Assembly (NCBI GenBank): GCA_902616855.1
Contig: CACMUL010000009.1
Location: forward strand, 1-41,644
Reading direction: 5' to 3'
From: an uncultured Alphaproteobacteria bacterium
GTDB taxonomy: Bacteria; Pseudomonadota; Alphaproteobacteria; HIMB59
DNA: 41,644 nt
Both the position numbers and the translations under genes were made by a program. Each line of letters starts with the position of its first letter. The first letter of the stretch is position 1. Positions 1-9,045 of this stretch are shown in pieces. Below the pieces are notes generated by a model that saw only the letters and a list, made by a program, of their open reading frames with translations, was not told where the DNA came from and searched no databases.

Positions 1-368
1 AAATAATACCCACCCCTTTCATACAAAATACAATGCCTAAAAATATCTGACTCCATTACTCCAAATTTAACATTTTTATAAACATGATGAATTTCATGAG
101 AGGACCAGTATTTTTCCATGTATTCATCTCTTGCTGTTTTATCAAATAGTATGAAACTTAAGTCTTTATTGACATCTCTAAATTTTAAAATTTCCTGATA
201 ATGTGTTTTTCCAAAAAATTTATTTTCCCAAGTTTGATAAACAAATGGTGGTATAAGTTGACTGTGTGTTTCATTTGAGATTTGATCTTTCAACTCTTTT
301 AAAGGATATTCTGTTATTCTTTTTATGTGATAATCGAAAAATTTTTCTATCTTTTTTAAACTATTCAT
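1..368 (-). CDS. GT32-type glycosyltransferase, N-terminal part (runs off the left edge)
   Basis: An open frame of 122 codons starts at ATG (366-368) and continues past base 1 without a stop. The translation has the layout of the sugar-binding glycosyltransferase family with a DXD motif (Gly_transf_sug, Och1/GT32-like): an N-terminal IPPFVYQTWE strand near residues 39-48, then MESDIFRHCILYERGGYYF at the truncated end. In this family that block is followed at once by the metal-binding DXD, which lies outside the window. The likely role is transfer of a sugar in LPS or other surface glycan synthesis in the cytoplasm. The start codon lies only 5 nt after the 3' CCA of the tRNA-Ser gene, so a normal ribosome-binding site would have to lie inside the tRNA. 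An in-frame TTG about 25 codons later is a weaker alternative start. Confidence 0.75.
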   Translation of the reverse strand, partial: MNSLKKIEKFFDYHIKRITEYPLKELKDQISNETHSQLIPPFVYQTWENKFFGKTHYQEILKFRDVNKDLSFILFDKTARDEYMEKYWSSHEIHHVYKNVKFGVMESDIFRHCILYERGGYY

Positions 369-373
369 AACTT

Positions 374-463
374 TGGCGGAGAGAGTGGGATTCGAACCCA
401 CGATAGAGTTGCCCCTATACACGCGTTCCAGGCGTGCGCCTTAAACCACTCGGCCATCTCTCC
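374..463 (-). tRNA. tRNA-Ser (anticodon GGA), with encoded CCA
   Basis: Reading the minus strand, 463 to 374 folds as a class II tRNA. The acceptor stem GGAGAGA pairs with TCTCTCC (378-384), the discriminator is G and CCA is encoded (374-376). The anticodon stem CACGC/GCGTG holds the loop CTGGAAC, giving anticodon GGA, which reads UCC and UCU serine codons. A long variable arm and a GTTCGAATC T-loop are present, as expected for tRNA-Ser. It sits 5 nt after the lepA stop and 5 nt before the next start codon on the same strand, so it is probably cut out of a longer transcript by RNase P and 3' processing. Confidence 0.96.
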
Positions 464-468
464 GATAT

Positions 469-2268
469 TTAATCATTATCTCCTATTTTTAGCGCCTCAA
501 AAAAAGCAGTCTGCGGAATTTCGACATTACCAAATTGTTTCATTCTTTTCTTTCCCTTTTTTTGTTTTTCAAGAAGTTTTTTCTTTCTACTCACATCTCC
601 GCCATAAAGTTTAGCAGTCACATCTTTTCTAAAAGCTTTAATGGTTTCTCTGGCTATAATTTTTCCATAAATTGCAGCCTGAATTGGTATTTGAAAGTTT
701 TGTCTTGGAATTAAATCTTTTAGCTTATTACAAATCCTTCTACCAATCGTTTCAGCTCTTGTTTTATGAACTATATTTGAAAATGCATCAACAGTTTCTG
801 AATTGATAAGAATATTTAGTTTTACTAAATCTCCTTCAAAATAATCGTAGACCTGATAATCAAAACTAGCATAACCTTTTGAATAAGATTTTAATTTGTC
901 ATAAAAATCTATAACGATTTCATTCAAAGGTAGTTCCATTTCTAAGATAGCTCTGTTGTTTTGTATATTTAAGTTTTTTTGTTTACCTCTTTTTTCAATA
1001 CAAAGTGTTATTACCGTGCCCAAATAATCCTGTGGCACTATTATAGTAGATTTAACCCATGGTTCTAAAATTTTATCTATTTCAGCTGGATCAGGTAGTT
1101 CAGAGGGATTTCTTATTACAATTTCGTTTTTATTTCTGTCAATTACTTTATATACAACTCCTGGAGCAGTAGTAATTAAATCTAAATCAAATTCTCTTCT
1201 AAGTCTTTCTGTTGTAACCTCTAGGTGAAGTAAACCTAAAAAACCACACCTAAAACCATAACCTAAAGCAGCACTAGTTTCATTTTCATATGTAAAACTT
1301 GAGTCATTTAAAGCAAGTTTTTCAAAACTCTCTTTAAGTCTCTCATAATCTGATGTATCAACTGGATATATCCCACAAAACACGACTGGTAATGAGGGCT
1401 TGAAACCTGGAAGTGGTTTTATTTTTTGATCATTTAATTCCGCTATTGTGTCACCGACCTTACAGTCAGCAACTGACTTTATACTAGCATTAATGAAACC
1501 TATTTCTCCTGGACCTAATTCATCACAATAATTTATTTCAGGTGTGAAATATCCAATTCTATCGATATTATATTGTTGATTATTAGATAAAAACTTAACC
1601 TTCATACCTTTTTTCATAACTCCATCAAGAACTCTAACCAGAACTGTTACTCCTAAATAATTATCGTACCAACTGTCCACTAAGAGAGCCTTGAGATTTT
1701 TTTCATTTGTATTTGGAGAGGGTAGTTTTTCTACAATCTGATCTAATAAATCTTCAACTCCAAGTCCAGTTTTTGCAGAAACGAGACGAGCTTCTGAAGT
1801 ATCTATTCCTATTGTTTGTTCAATGTCTTCTTTTACTCTTTCTGGTTCGGATGCAGGTAAATCTGCTTTGTTGAGAACTGGAAGTATCTCATGATTTACA
1901 TCTATTGCTTGATAAGCATTTGCGAGAGTTTGTGCCTCAACACCCTGTGTGCTGTCAACAACTAAAACTGAGCCTTCACAAGCTGATAGTGATCTTGAAA
2001 CTTCATAGGAAAAATCAACGTGTCCAGGTGTATCAAGAATATTAAGTTGATATTCATCGCCCTTTTTATTTTTATAGTTTAATCTTACTGTTTGAGCTTT
2101 TATAGTGATCCCCCTTTCTCTTTCAATCTCCATTGAGTCCAAGACTTGGTCTTTTTTGGTCCTGTCATCCATCCCTCCACAAATTTCAATTATTCTGTCC
2201 GCGAGAGTGGATTTACCATGATCAATATGAGCTATTATCGAAAAATTTCTAATTTTAGAAATTTCCAT
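469..2268 (-). CDS. lepA: Elongation factor 4 (LepA), ribosomal back-translocase GTPase
   Basis: LepA is a translational GTPase that binds the ribosome like EF-G and promotes back-translocation or helps ribosome biogenesis. The 599 residues match the usual length (about 597-602). The P-loop AHIDHGKST lies at residues 13-21 (LepA has AHIDHGKS where EF-Tu/EF-G have GHVDHGKT), followed by the switch region [13 protein letters not shown] and the NKADLP base-recognition motif near residue 132. The C-terminal end contains the LepA-specific [22 protein letters not shown]-type basic block. The ATG overlaps the pheT stop by one base (TAATG), so the two are probably translationally coupled. The gene is the last protein gene of the infC-to-lepA run, and a tRNA-Ser follows 5 nt after its stop. 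Confidence 0.97.
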   Translation of the reverse strand: MEISKIRNFSIIAHIDHGKSTLADRIIEICGGMDDRTKKDQVLDSMEIERERGITIKAQTVRLNYKNKKGDEYQLNILDTPGHVDFSYEVSRSLSACEGSVLVVDSTQGVEAQTLANAYQAIDVNHEILPVLNKADLPASEPERVKEDIEQTIGIDTSEARLVSAKTGLGVEDLLDQIVEKLPSPNTNEKNLKALLVDSWYDNYLGVTVLVRVLDGVMKKGMKVKFLSNNQQYNIDRIGYFTPEINYCDELGPGEIGFINASIKSVADCKVGDTIAELNDQKIKPLPGFKPSLPVVFCGIYPVDTSDYERLKESFEKLALNDSSFTYENETSAALGYGFRCGFLGLLHLEVTTERLRREFDLDLITTAPGVVYKVIDRNKNEIVIRNPSELPDPAEIDKILEPWVKSTIIVPQDYLGTVITLCIEKRGKQKNLNIQNNRAILEMELPLNEIVIDFYDKLKSYSKGYASFDYQVYDYFEGDLVKLNILINSETVDAFSNIVHKTRAETIGRRICNKLKDLIPRQNFQIPIQAAIYGKIIARETIKAFRKDVTAKLYGGDVSRKKKLLEKQKKGKKRMKQFGNVEIPQTAFFEALKIGDND

Positions 2269-4661
2269 TAGCCTCTAATTTTTGCTTTGAATTTATTTGT
2301 TACTTTTTCTAAAATATTTTTATGTAATTGTTCTAAATCTTTTTCTTCAAGAGTTTTTTCTTTAGATTGAATAGTAACTCTAAATGTTACACTTTTACTA
2401 TCATCTCCTAAGTCTTTTGCTGCATATAAATCAAAAAATTCTACATTTTTGATTAAGTTTTTATCTAAACCTTTGACATATCTCTGAACTTCATAAAGAT
2501 TTTGCTCCTTTTCGAATAAAAAAGAAAAGTCTTTTTCACTGAACTGAAATTGGGAGTCTAGGATATTTATACTGTTAGCTCTACTAATTGAGTCAATTGG
2601 AAGGTTTTCAAAAAATAATTCAATTGCATAACAATTTTTAAGTTTAGAAAATTCCTCCATAATTAGTGGGTGGACTTTTCCATATCTAGCTATTAATTTT
2701 TTTCCCATAAATAGTTCTGCAGACTGACCTGGGTGATATGTATTTGAAGTTGATCTTGATATGTTAAATTGTTTTATGTCAAAATTTAACGAACTTATCA
2801 ATATCGAGGTTAATTCTGTTAGAGAGTAAAAATTAAATTCTTCAGACTTGTAAATAGAGTTTGTATTTTCTTCAGTTGAAATAAGCAATGATAGAATATT
2901 TTCTTGGGATTGAGGTGAATTATAAATAGGTCCAATTTCAAATAATTGAATATTTTTAAAACCTTTTTTAAAATTTAATTCTGCACTTTCTAAATGGTTA
3001 AATATCATAGAATTCCTCATATAAGATTGATCATCACTGATTGCATTTGAAATTTTTAAGGATTTATCTCCTTTTAGGATTTCTTGGGCTCTAATTGAGT
3101 GAAAAGAAAAAGTTATAACTTCAGAAATTCCATTAGATATAAGGGTTTTTTTAAGTTTTTTTATTGATTTATATTTCTTATTTGTTGATGAATTATCAAT
3201 CTTATCAATCTCATCGATTGATACAGTGGGCACACTTTGTTTAATATTTTCATATCCATAAATTCTTATGATTTCTTCAACTATATCGATTTTGTTTTTA
3301 ACATCATTCCTCCATGATGGTACTAAGACTTCACATTCCTTTTCATTGCTTTTATTAATTTGAAATTTAAGATCTTTTAATATTTTGATTTGTTTTTGTG
3401 GATCCAGTTCTAAACCAATAGTCTTATTAAAATAATCAAATTTATAATTTATTTTATGCTCAATATTATCTAATTTTCCAGCTTCAATATTTTTACTTAC
3501 TAAGCCCCCACATATTTTATTTATTAAATATGATGCATATTCCAAACCTTCAATGACCATATTTTTATCTAATCCTCTTTCAAAACGATACCTGGCATCT
3601 GAATTTATTCCAAGAATTCTACCAGTTTGTGCAACACTATTCGGATTAAAAAGAGCAACCTCAAGAAATACATTTTTAGTATCATCTGTGCATCCGCTGT
3701 AGTCTCCTCCTATAATCCCTGCTATAGCGAGTGCATTATCTTCATCGGCTATCACGGTTGTGTTTTTATCTAAAGTGTATTCTTTATTATCTAAAGCAAG
3801 AATTCTTTCATTTGCATTTGCAAGCCTCATATTAAGTTTTTTTCCAATTTTATCTGCATCAAAAACGTGTAAAGGTCTTCCTAAATCAATAGTAATATAA
3901 TTTGTTATATCAACTAAAGCGTTTATAGGTCTTAATCCAAGGCTGATAAGTTTTTTTTGTAACCATTCTGGAGATTTAGAATTATTTACATTTTTAAAAT
4001 ATCTACTTACTACATATTCACAGCTATTATCATCATTGTTAATATTCCAAATGATTGGGCTTGCAAATTCTAACTGATTTATTTTTTTAAAATTCAAAGG
4101 CTTTAGTTTACCTACACCTTTAGCTGAAAGATCTCTAGCAACACCTCTAACACCAAGGCAATCTCCTCTATTAGGTGTAATACCTATCTCGAAAATAGGA
4201 TCATTTAACTTCAAAGCTTCAACTGCTGAGGTGCCATTTTGAAAATCATCTAATAACTCAATAATTCCCTCATGATCATCACTTAAGTTAAGCTCCCTCT
4301 CAGACAAAAGCATACCCTCAGATATTTCACCTCTAATTTTTCCTTTTTTTAAATTTATCTGTGTTCCTGGAATATACATGCCATCTTTAGCAAATATTCC
4401 TTTTAATCCCTTCTTTACATTATTTGCTCCGCAGATTACCTGATAGGTATTTGTTCCATCATCAACTTTACAGATATTTAATCTATCTGCATTGGGATGT
4501 TTTCTAAAATCTTTTATGGTTGCCACAACAAACTTTGAGTATTCTGAATAGTCAATCAAGCTCTCAAGTTCAAGACCTAAATTTGTAAGAGCTTCACCAA
4601 TTTCATTTGCATTTTTATCTGTCTCTAAATGATCACACAACCAACTATAACTAAACTTCAC
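2268..4661 (-). CDS. pheT: Phenylalanyl-tRNA synthetase beta subunit
   Basis: This is the beta chain of the heterotetrameric PheRS, which charges tRNA-Phe; it carries tRNA-binding and editing domains. The 797 residues are a full-length bacterial PheT. An EMAP/OB-fold tRNA-binding domain spans roughly residues 40-150 ([22 protein letters not shown]), followed by the B3/B4 editing region ([17 protein letters not shown]), the B5 region and a C-terminal FDX-ACB domain ([28 protein letters not shown]). Translation starts at GTG (4659-4661), and this GTG overlaps the pheS TAG stop by one base. A GGAGAT ribosome-binding site precedes it inside pheS. Coupling to pheS would keep the two subunits in equal amounts. 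Confidence 0.97.
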   Translation of the reverse strand: MKFSYSWLCDHLETDKNANEIGEALTNLGLELESLIDYSEYSKFVVATIKDFRKHPNADRLNICKVDDGTNTYQVICGANNVKKGLKGIFAKDGMYIPGTQINLKKGKIRGEISEGMLLSERELNLSDDHEGIIELLDDFQNGTSAVEALKLNDPIFEIGITPNRGDCLGVRGVARDLSAKGVGKLKPLNFKKINQLEFASPIIWNINNDDNSCEYVVSRYFKNVNNSKSPEWLQKKLISLGLRPINALVDITNYITIDLGRPLHVFDADKIGKKLNMRLANANERILALDNKEYTLDKNTTVIADEDNALAIAGIIGGDYSGCTDDTKNVFLEVALFNPNSVAQTGRILGINSDARYRFERGLDKNMVIEGLEYASYLINKICGGLVSKNIEAGKLDNIEHKINYKFDYFNKTIGLELDPQKQIKILKDLKFQINKSNEKECEVLVPSWRNDVKNKIDIVEEIIRIYGYENIKQSVPTVSIDEIDKIDNSSTNKKYKSIKKLKKTLISNGISEVITFSFHSIRAQEILKGDKSLKISNAISDDQSYMRNSMIFNHLESAELNFKKGFKNIQLFEIGPIYNSPQSQENILSLLISTEENTNSIYKSEEFNFYSLTELTSILISSLNFDIKQFNISRSTSNTYHPGQSAELFMGKKLIARYGKVHPLIMEEFSKLKNCYAIELFFENLPIDSISRANSINILDSQFQFSEKDFSFLFEKEQNLYEVQRYVKGLDKNLIKNVEFFDLYAAKDLGDDSKSVTFRVTIQSKEKTLEEKDLEQLHKNILEKVTNKFKAKIRG

Positions 4662-5710
4662 TAAAAATCTCCTATGGTAAAGCCATTGCTAGCTATCCAA
4701 TTTAAGTTTCCACTAAAAAATGATCTAATATCTGTAAGCCCATACTTTAACATTGTGATCCTGTCTAAGCCCACTCCAAATGCAAAACCTTGATAGATAT
4801 TCGTATCCACATTGCAGTTCTCTAGAACTATTGGGTTGACCATTCCACATCCAAGAATCTCAAGCCAACGATCACCTTGACCTAATTGAATTTTGTTATT
4901 CACAATCTCATAAGCAATATCCATTTCAGCAGAAGGTTCAGTAAAAGGAAAGTAACTAGGTCGAAATCTTACTTTTAAATTCTGTACATTAAAAAATTGT
5001 TTACAGAATTCAATTAGAGTGCCCTTCAAATCTCCCATATTTGCATTCTCATTAACAAACAAACCCTCAACTTGATGAAACATTGGAGAATGTGTTGAGT
5101 CAGAGTCGCACCTATATGTTCTCCCAGGAGCAATTATTTTAACTGGGGGTTTTTGATTTAATAACGTTCTAATTTGAACTGGGCTAGTGTGTGTACGTAA
5201 AACGTAGGGTTTACCTTCCTTATCCTTGTCATCTATATAAAAAGTATCCTGCATTTCGCGTGCAGGATGATTTTCAGGAATATTTAATGCTGAAAAATTG
5301 AAAAAATCTGTCTCAATGTCAGGGCCTTCGGCAACAGAGTAACCCATTGATCCAAAAATAGTGATAACCTCATCGAAAGTTTTTGATATTGGATGAGCCA
5401 TCGAGGCTATAGAATTTGGTGGAGGGAAACTTATATCTAAATATTCATTTTTTAATTTAGAGTTTATTTCTTCAATTTTTAAATCGTTAAATTTATTTTT
5501 GATAAGATTTTCAACTTCAATTCTTAGTAAATTTAATTTTGAACCTGATGATTTTTTTTCTTCTAAAGAAAGATCCTTAAGACTTTTCAATAACTCAGTT
5601 ATTTTTCCCTTTTTTCCTAAGTAAGCTACTTTAACGTTTTGTAGTTCTTGTTGGCTAGAGCTTTGCTCTATTTCTTTCGTAACTTCATTTAGGACTTTTT
5701 TAATGTCCAT
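4661..5710 (-). CDS. pheS: Phenylalanyl-tRNA synthetase alpha subunit
   Basis: This is the catalytic class II aminoacyl-tRNA synthetase chain that partners PheT. The 349 residues begin with an alpha-helical, coiled-coil-like arm (about residues 1-85) that contacts tRNA-Phe. The catalytic core follows, with HPISKTFDEV, the motif 2 region THTSPVQIRTL and FRPSYFPFTEPSAE, the EILGCGMVNP block, and motif 3 FGVGLDRITMLKYG near the C-terminus. It starts at ATG 7 nt after the rplT stop and overlaps pheT by one base, so it is inside the infC-rpmI-rplT-pheS-pheT-lepA operon. Nothing appears truncated. Confidence 0.98.
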   Translation of the reverse strand: MDIKKVLNEVTKEIEQSSSQQELQNVKVAYLGKKGKITELLKSLKDLSLEEKKSSGSKLNLLRIEVENLIKNKFNDLKIEEINSKLKNEYLDISFPPPNSIASMAHPISKTFDEVITIFGSMGYSVAEGPDIETDFFNFSALNIPENHPAREMQDTFYIDDKDKEGKPYVLRTHTSPVQIRTLLNQKPPVKIIAPGRTYRCDSDSTHSPMFHQVEGLFVNENANMGDLKGTLIEFCKQFFNVQNLKVRFRPSYFPFTEPSAEMDIAYEIVNNKIQLGQGDRWLEILGCGMVNPIVLENCNVDTNIYQGFAFGVGLDRITMLKYGLTDIRSFFSGNLNWIASNGFTIGDF

Positions 5711-5717
5711 TTTTAAT

Positions 5718-6077
5718 CTAGTTGGCTAAATTAGCCTTGGCTTTCTCAACAATTGATTTAAAAGCAGCGGGTTCATGAAATGCAATTTCAGAAAGAATTT
5801 TTCTATTGATTTCAATCTTAGCTTTTTTTAATCCATCAATAAATTTTGCATAAGTCAGACCATGTTCTCTAACACCAGCATTAATTCTTTGGATCCACAA
5901 TCCTCTAAAATCTCTTTTCTTATTTCTTCTATCACGATATGCGTATTGGAGAGCTTTATCCATACTTTGTGTTGCTACTCTATAAACATTTTTTCTTCTT
6001 CCACGATGACCTTTTGTAAATTCAAAAACTTTTTTATGTTTAGCTCTTGCTGTAACACCTCTTTTAACTCTTGGCAT
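5718..6077 (-). CDS. rplT: 50S ribosomal protein L20
   Basis: L20 binds 23S rRNA early in 50S assembly and in many bacteria also represses its own operon. The 119 residues are the standard length. The N-terminal tail is strongly basic ([15 protein letters not shown]), followed by [14 protein letters not shown] and the [19 protein letters not shown] block that defines the family. It lies 16 nt after rpmI and 7 nt before pheS. The rpmI-rplT-pheST order is widely conserved. L20 autoregulation is known in Escherichia and Bacillus. The short structured gap upstream of rpmI would be the place to look for its target here, but that is inference. Confidence 0.98.
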   Translation of the reverse strand: MPRVKRGVTARAKHKKVFEFTKGHRGRRKNVYRVATQSMDKALQYAYRDRRNKKRDFRGLWIQRINAGVREHGLTYAKFIDGLKKAKIEINRKILSEIAFHEPAAFKSIVEKAKANLAN

Positions 6078-6093
6078 AATATCTCTCCTTTAC

Positions 6094-6294
6094 CTATTTA
6101 GAATATGGCATCATTGAGTCAATTATTATTGATGCAGATTTTGATAAAACCCTAGTACCTTTAGAATTTCTGATAAAAGAGTTTGTTCTTTTGGACATGC
6201 CATGGCGTTTACCAACGTTTCCGACAACTAGTTTTCCTGATGAGGATTTTTTAAAGCGTTTTTTGACGCTACTTTTTGTTTTAAGTTTGGGCAT
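6094..6294 (-). CDS. rpmI: 50S ribosomal protein L35
   Basis: This small basic protein of the large ribosomal subunit is 66 residues long, as is typical. The family signature [20 protein letters not shown] opens the protein, followed by [12 protein letters not shown] good ribosome-binding site (AAGGAG on the minus strand, near 6300-6305) precedes the ATG. This is one of the clearer Shine-Dalgarno sequences in the window. It is co-transcribed with infC upstream and rplT downstream. Confidence 0.97.
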   Translation of the reverse strand: MPKLKTKSSVKKRFKKSSSGKLVVGNVGKRHGMSKRTNSFIRNSKGTRVLSKSASIIIDSMMPYSK

Positions 6295-6385
6295 TTAATC
6301 TCCTTTTGAGTAATTATTAAGGTCTTAAGGCATACCCTTTTAAAAGCCCCTTCGACCAACTGAGGTCAATTTGATATCATATAAT
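6295..6385 (-). other. infC-rpmI intergenic leader, possibly structured
   Basis: This 91-nt gap is the longest inside the infC-to-lepA operon. On the plus strand it holds a GACC(6354-6357)/GGTC(6364-6367) inverted repeat. It also has two AAGG copies (about 6319-6322 and 6327-6330) that could each pair with either of two CCTT copies (about 6336-6339 and 6349-6352), giving alternative pairings. The rpmI ribosome-binding site sits at its downstream end. L20 controls translation of this operon through leader RNA in other bacteria, so an autoregulatory element is plausible. I have not been able to fold it, and no T-rich terminator is visible. Confidence 0.3.
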
Positions 6386-6931
6386 TTATTTAGGTGCAAC
6401 TACGAGGAAAGCTTGTCTTCCCTCGATTTTAGGTTCCATTTCAACTCTAATAAGTTCTCCCAAATCAGTTTTTACTCTTTTAAGCATATCAATACCTAAA
6501 TTAGAGTGTTCCATCTCTCTACCCTTAAATCTCAAGCTGAATTTCACTCTGTTTCCCTCTTTTAAAAATTTCTGAGCATTTCTGATTTTAACTTGGTAAT
6601 CATGCTCTCCTGTGCCGGGTCTAATTTTAAGCTCTTTAGTTTCTATTACTTTTTGTTTCTTTTTTGCTTCATTTTTTTTCTTCTGTTCTTGATACTTAAA
6701 TTTTCCATAGTCTACTATTTTACAAACCGGAGGATTATTATTTGGAGCTATCTCTACTAAATCCATACCTCTACCTTTAGCAATGTCTAAGGCTTCATTT
6801 TTTTTCATAACTCCTAATTGCTCCCCATCATCAAGAATAACTCTAACATCCGCCGCAGAAATAAAGTTATTTATCTTGTGGAGGTCTTTTTTGCCACGAA
6901 AATTATTATTTCTTTGGTAAGGTTTATTCAA
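6386..6931 (-). CDS. infC: Translation initiation factor IF-3
   Basis: IF-3 binds the 30S subunit, blocks premature 50S joining and checks the start codon. The N-terminal domain has the family pattern VRVILDDGEQLGVMKKNEAL and ARGMDLVEIAP-like text (KGRGMDLVEIAPN, PPVCKIVDYGKFKYQ). The C-terminal domain has ELKIRPGTGEHDYQVK, VKFSLRFKGREMEH and EGRQAFLVVAPK. The start is not ATG: the open frame can begin at TTG (6929-6931) or at the immediately preceding in-frame ATT (6932-6934). No clear Shine-Dalgarno is visible for either. IF-3 genes in enterobacteria begin with AUU and regulate themselves through that rare codon, so an unusual start fits the family. The first conserved residues lie about 20 residues in, so the exact start does not affect the core protein. 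Confidence 0.96.
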   Translation of the reverse strand: MNKPYQRNNNFRGKKDLHKINNFISAADVRVILDDGEQLGVMKKNEALDIAKGRGMDLVEIAPNNNPPVCKIVDYGKFKYQEQKKKNEAKKKQKVIETKELKIRPGTGEHDYQVKIRNAQKFLKEGNRVKFSLRFKGREMEHSNLGIDMLKRVKTDLGELIRVEMEPKIEGRQAFLVVAPK

Positions 6932-7002
6932 AATATTATATGTAATAGGAAAGAAAGTTGATTTGCAATTATAAATGTCCTAGTGATTGCTTTAATAAAA
7001 TC

Positions 7003-7032
7003 ATCTTAGGATTATTAGCAAAGATAGGTCAA
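7003..7032 (-). promoter_or_regulatory. Candidate promoter for the infC operon
   Basis: On the minus strand, TTGACC (complement of 7027-7032; five of six match to the sigma-70 -35 box) is followed after 18 nt by TAAGAT (complement of 7003-7008; four of six match to the -10 box). It would give a leader of about 60-70 nt before infC. The match is moderate and in AT-rich DNA such hits arise by chance, but it lies in the only non-coding stretch upstream of the operon. Confidence 0.35.
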
Positions 7033-7045
7033 TTGTAAATATAAA

Positions 7046-7954
7046 TTATTTTAATATTTGTTTAATTTTATTGATAATAGTGTTGACACTAATATTTTTT
7101 ACGTTAGATGCTGTAATTTTATGTAAATTATTCCCTAGCGGGTAACATGATCGTGAAATTTCGTTATCATTTGCTAACCAAATTACGTTTTTATTTGTAA
7201 GACCTGCAATATGGGCTGGCCCTGTATCATTTGTAAGGATTAACTCAGACGACATGCATAATTGATAGAAATCCTCAATCTTTGATTCATTGATTTTATT
7301 TTTAGAGTCTGGACACAATTTAATTATTTCATTAATTGTATTTATATCCAAATCAGATCCTGTCAAATAAATTTCATAGTTTCTGCTAACTAAATACTTT
7401 GCTACTTCAGCATATTTATCTGAAGGCCATTTTTTATATTCTCCAGATTTTGAGGTCCCTGGAATAAAAATTACTTTTTTTGATTGTTTTGTATTACCTT
7501 TAAGCATCCAACTTAAATCAGGCTTTAAGTAGGTATTTATTTCCAAATATTTTAATTGTTCTTGATGATTTTTAGTAATGTGTTGAACACCAAGTTTTTT
7601 TTGCTTGTATTTGTAATCCGAAAATTTTCTTGCAGATAAGATTTTACATTTAGTAAATATCTTAATGAATAAATTATAAATTTCTGTTCTTGTTGAGTTT
7701 TGTAAATCAATTAATAAATCTATTTTTTTTTCTTTAACTTTTTTCAAAATATTTTTTACTGAAGGGAAAATTGATATCCTATTATCAACTAAAATTTCAT
7801 TCACATAAGGTAGGTTTTTAAAAATTTGTTTATAGTTAGACTGTGTAAGTAAGTATATGTTCGAGTTTGGATAATTTTCTCTTAGTGTTTTAATAGCTCC
7901 AAATGATAAGACTAAATCACCAAGTGAACCGTGTTTAATTACTAGAATATTCAT
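7046..7954 (-). CDS. GT9-family glycosyltransferase (ADP-heptose:LPS heptosyltransferase-like)
   Basis: This 302-residue protein resembles the WaaC/WaaF/WaaQ heptosyltransferases that add heptose to the LPS inner core on the cytoplasmic face of the inner membrane. The N-terminal Rossmann start is MNILVIKHGSLGDLVL, with Asp13 in the position of the proposed catalytic acid of WaaC. The C-terminal nucleotide-sugar half shows KVIFIPGTSKSGEYKKWP and the family signature LTNDTGPAHIAG near residues 240-252. It is somewhat shorter than typical enzymes (320-350 residues). It overlaps the upstream GT4 gene by 4 nt (ATGA), so the pair is co-translated. The acceptor and whether the donor is ADP-heptose cannot be decided from sequence alone. 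Confidence 0.85.
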   Translation of the reverse strand: MNILVIKHGSLGDLVLSFGAIKTLRENYPNSNIYLLTQSNYKQIFKNLPYVNEILVDNRISIFPSVKNILKKVKEKKIDLLIDLQNSTRTEIYNLFIKIFTKCKILSARKFSDYKYKQKKLGVQHITKNHQEQLKYLEINTYLKPDLSWMLKGNTKQSKKVIFIPGTSKSGEYKKWPSDKYAEVAKYLVSRNYEIYLTGSDLDINTINEIIKLCPDSKNKINESKIEDFYQLCMSSELILTNDTGPAHIAGLTNKNVIWLANDNEISRSCYPLGNNLHKITASNVKNISVNTIINKIKQILK

Positions 7955-9045
7955 GAATTAATTAAATGATTATAAATGTCCAAAGTTTTTCTACACATGA
8001 GATCAGATGAATAATTTTTTTCTACATAAGATCTTCCTTTTTTTGATATTTCTTTGTAATTTTTTAAAGCATATTTAAAAGTTTTTTGGAATGATTTAAA
8101 AGAGTTAACATCAAATAACAAATTTTTATTAAAATTGAAAAGTTGCTCTTTAGTGCCACCTTGATTAGGAGCTATAACAACTTTAGATACAGATAATGCC
8201 TCAGAAACAGTTCTACCAAACCCTTCGGGTCTCTTAGAGATATTTACAACCAAGTACGCTCCTTGATACAGTTTTTTTACATCTAATGTGGGTTTATGAA
8301 TTATAATTTTTTTTGATATACTTAATTTGTTAATTAGTAATTGTATTTTTTTTTCTTCTTTACTTTTATTTAAAGATACAATGTGAATATTGAATGTGTC
8401 TTTGTGCTTTTGCTGCAATAATGAGAAGTAATTTAGTAATAATTCATGCCCTTTCCAACTTGAAATCCTTGAGGGTATAAAAATATTTTTACTCGTAAGT
8501 TTTTTTCTCGATGGTGAAAAGTAATTTGTATCTACACCTCTTGGAATAACATGTAGTTTAGTTTTATCATTAAGTTTATGCTCATATGTTTTTTTGACAA
8601 AATTTGAGTTAAAAATAATAGCATCACCTTTCAATAAAAAACTGTTATACCAATCTTTTAAAAATGACTTAGACTCATATCTGTTGTGAACACTTGTAAC
8701 AACTTTTATATTCAAATTTTTAATATATTTAATAAGAAAAAAAGCCGGTGCTCTTGAAGAGATATGTACTAAGTTTATTCTTTTTTGTTTAATTAAATAC
8801 TTTATTTGGATTTTGATTTTGTTTTGATCAAAAATGTTTTTAAATTTGTAATTATTTAATTTTATTATTTTTAAACCTTTAACATTAAAATTTTTATTGC
8901 TATTTTCACATAAAATATAGTTGTCAATTTTTTTTTTATTGAGATATTTTGCAATATCTCTCACACCAGTCTCAATACCTCCAATGCCCATGGATGGAAT
9001 TATTTGTAAACAAGTTATTTTTTTTGTATTTTTAATTTGTGTCAA
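7951..9045 (-). CDS. GT4-family glycosyltransferase
   Basis: This 364-residue GT-B fold enzyme probably transfers a sugar in LPS core or surface glycan synthesis. The N-terminal half shows QIIPSMGIGGIETGVRDIAKYL, a typical acceptor-domain glycine-rich loop. The C-terminal half has the GT4 pattern: NIFIPSRISSWKGHELLL, a middle strand, then the retaining-GT signature RPEGFGRTVSEALSVSKVVIAPNQGG, whose two acidic positions contact the donor. The best start is TTG (9043-9045). No ATG is available upstream of the conserved first strand. The start overlaps, head to head by 7 nt, the GTG start of the divergent hydrolase gene. It is coupled by 4 nt to the GT9 gene downstream. Confidence 0.85.
   Translation of the reverse strand: MTQIKNTKKITCLQIIPSMGIGGIETGVRDIAKYLNKKKIDNYILCENSNKNFNVKGLKIIKLNNYKFKNIFDQNKIKIQIKYLIKQKRINLVHISSRAPAFFLIKYIKNLNIKVVTSVHNRYESKSFLKDWYNSFLLKGDAIIFNSNFVKKTYEHKLNDKTKLHVIPRGVDTNYFSPSRKKLTSKNIFIPSRISSWKGHELLLNYFSLLQQKHKDTFNIHIVSLNKSKEEKKIQLLINKLSISKKIIIHKPTLDVKKLYQGAYLVVNISKRPEGFGRTVSEALSVSKVVIAPNQGGTKEQLFNFNKNLLFDVNSFKSFQKTFKYALKNYKEISKKGRSYVEKNYSSDLMCRKTLDIYNHLINS

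Noticed and set aside
5862-6101. 79-residue open frame on the plus strand over rplT
   Set aside because: It is antisense to a certain ribosomal protein gene, has serine/cysteine-rich composition with no family features, and arises from AT-rich complement codons.
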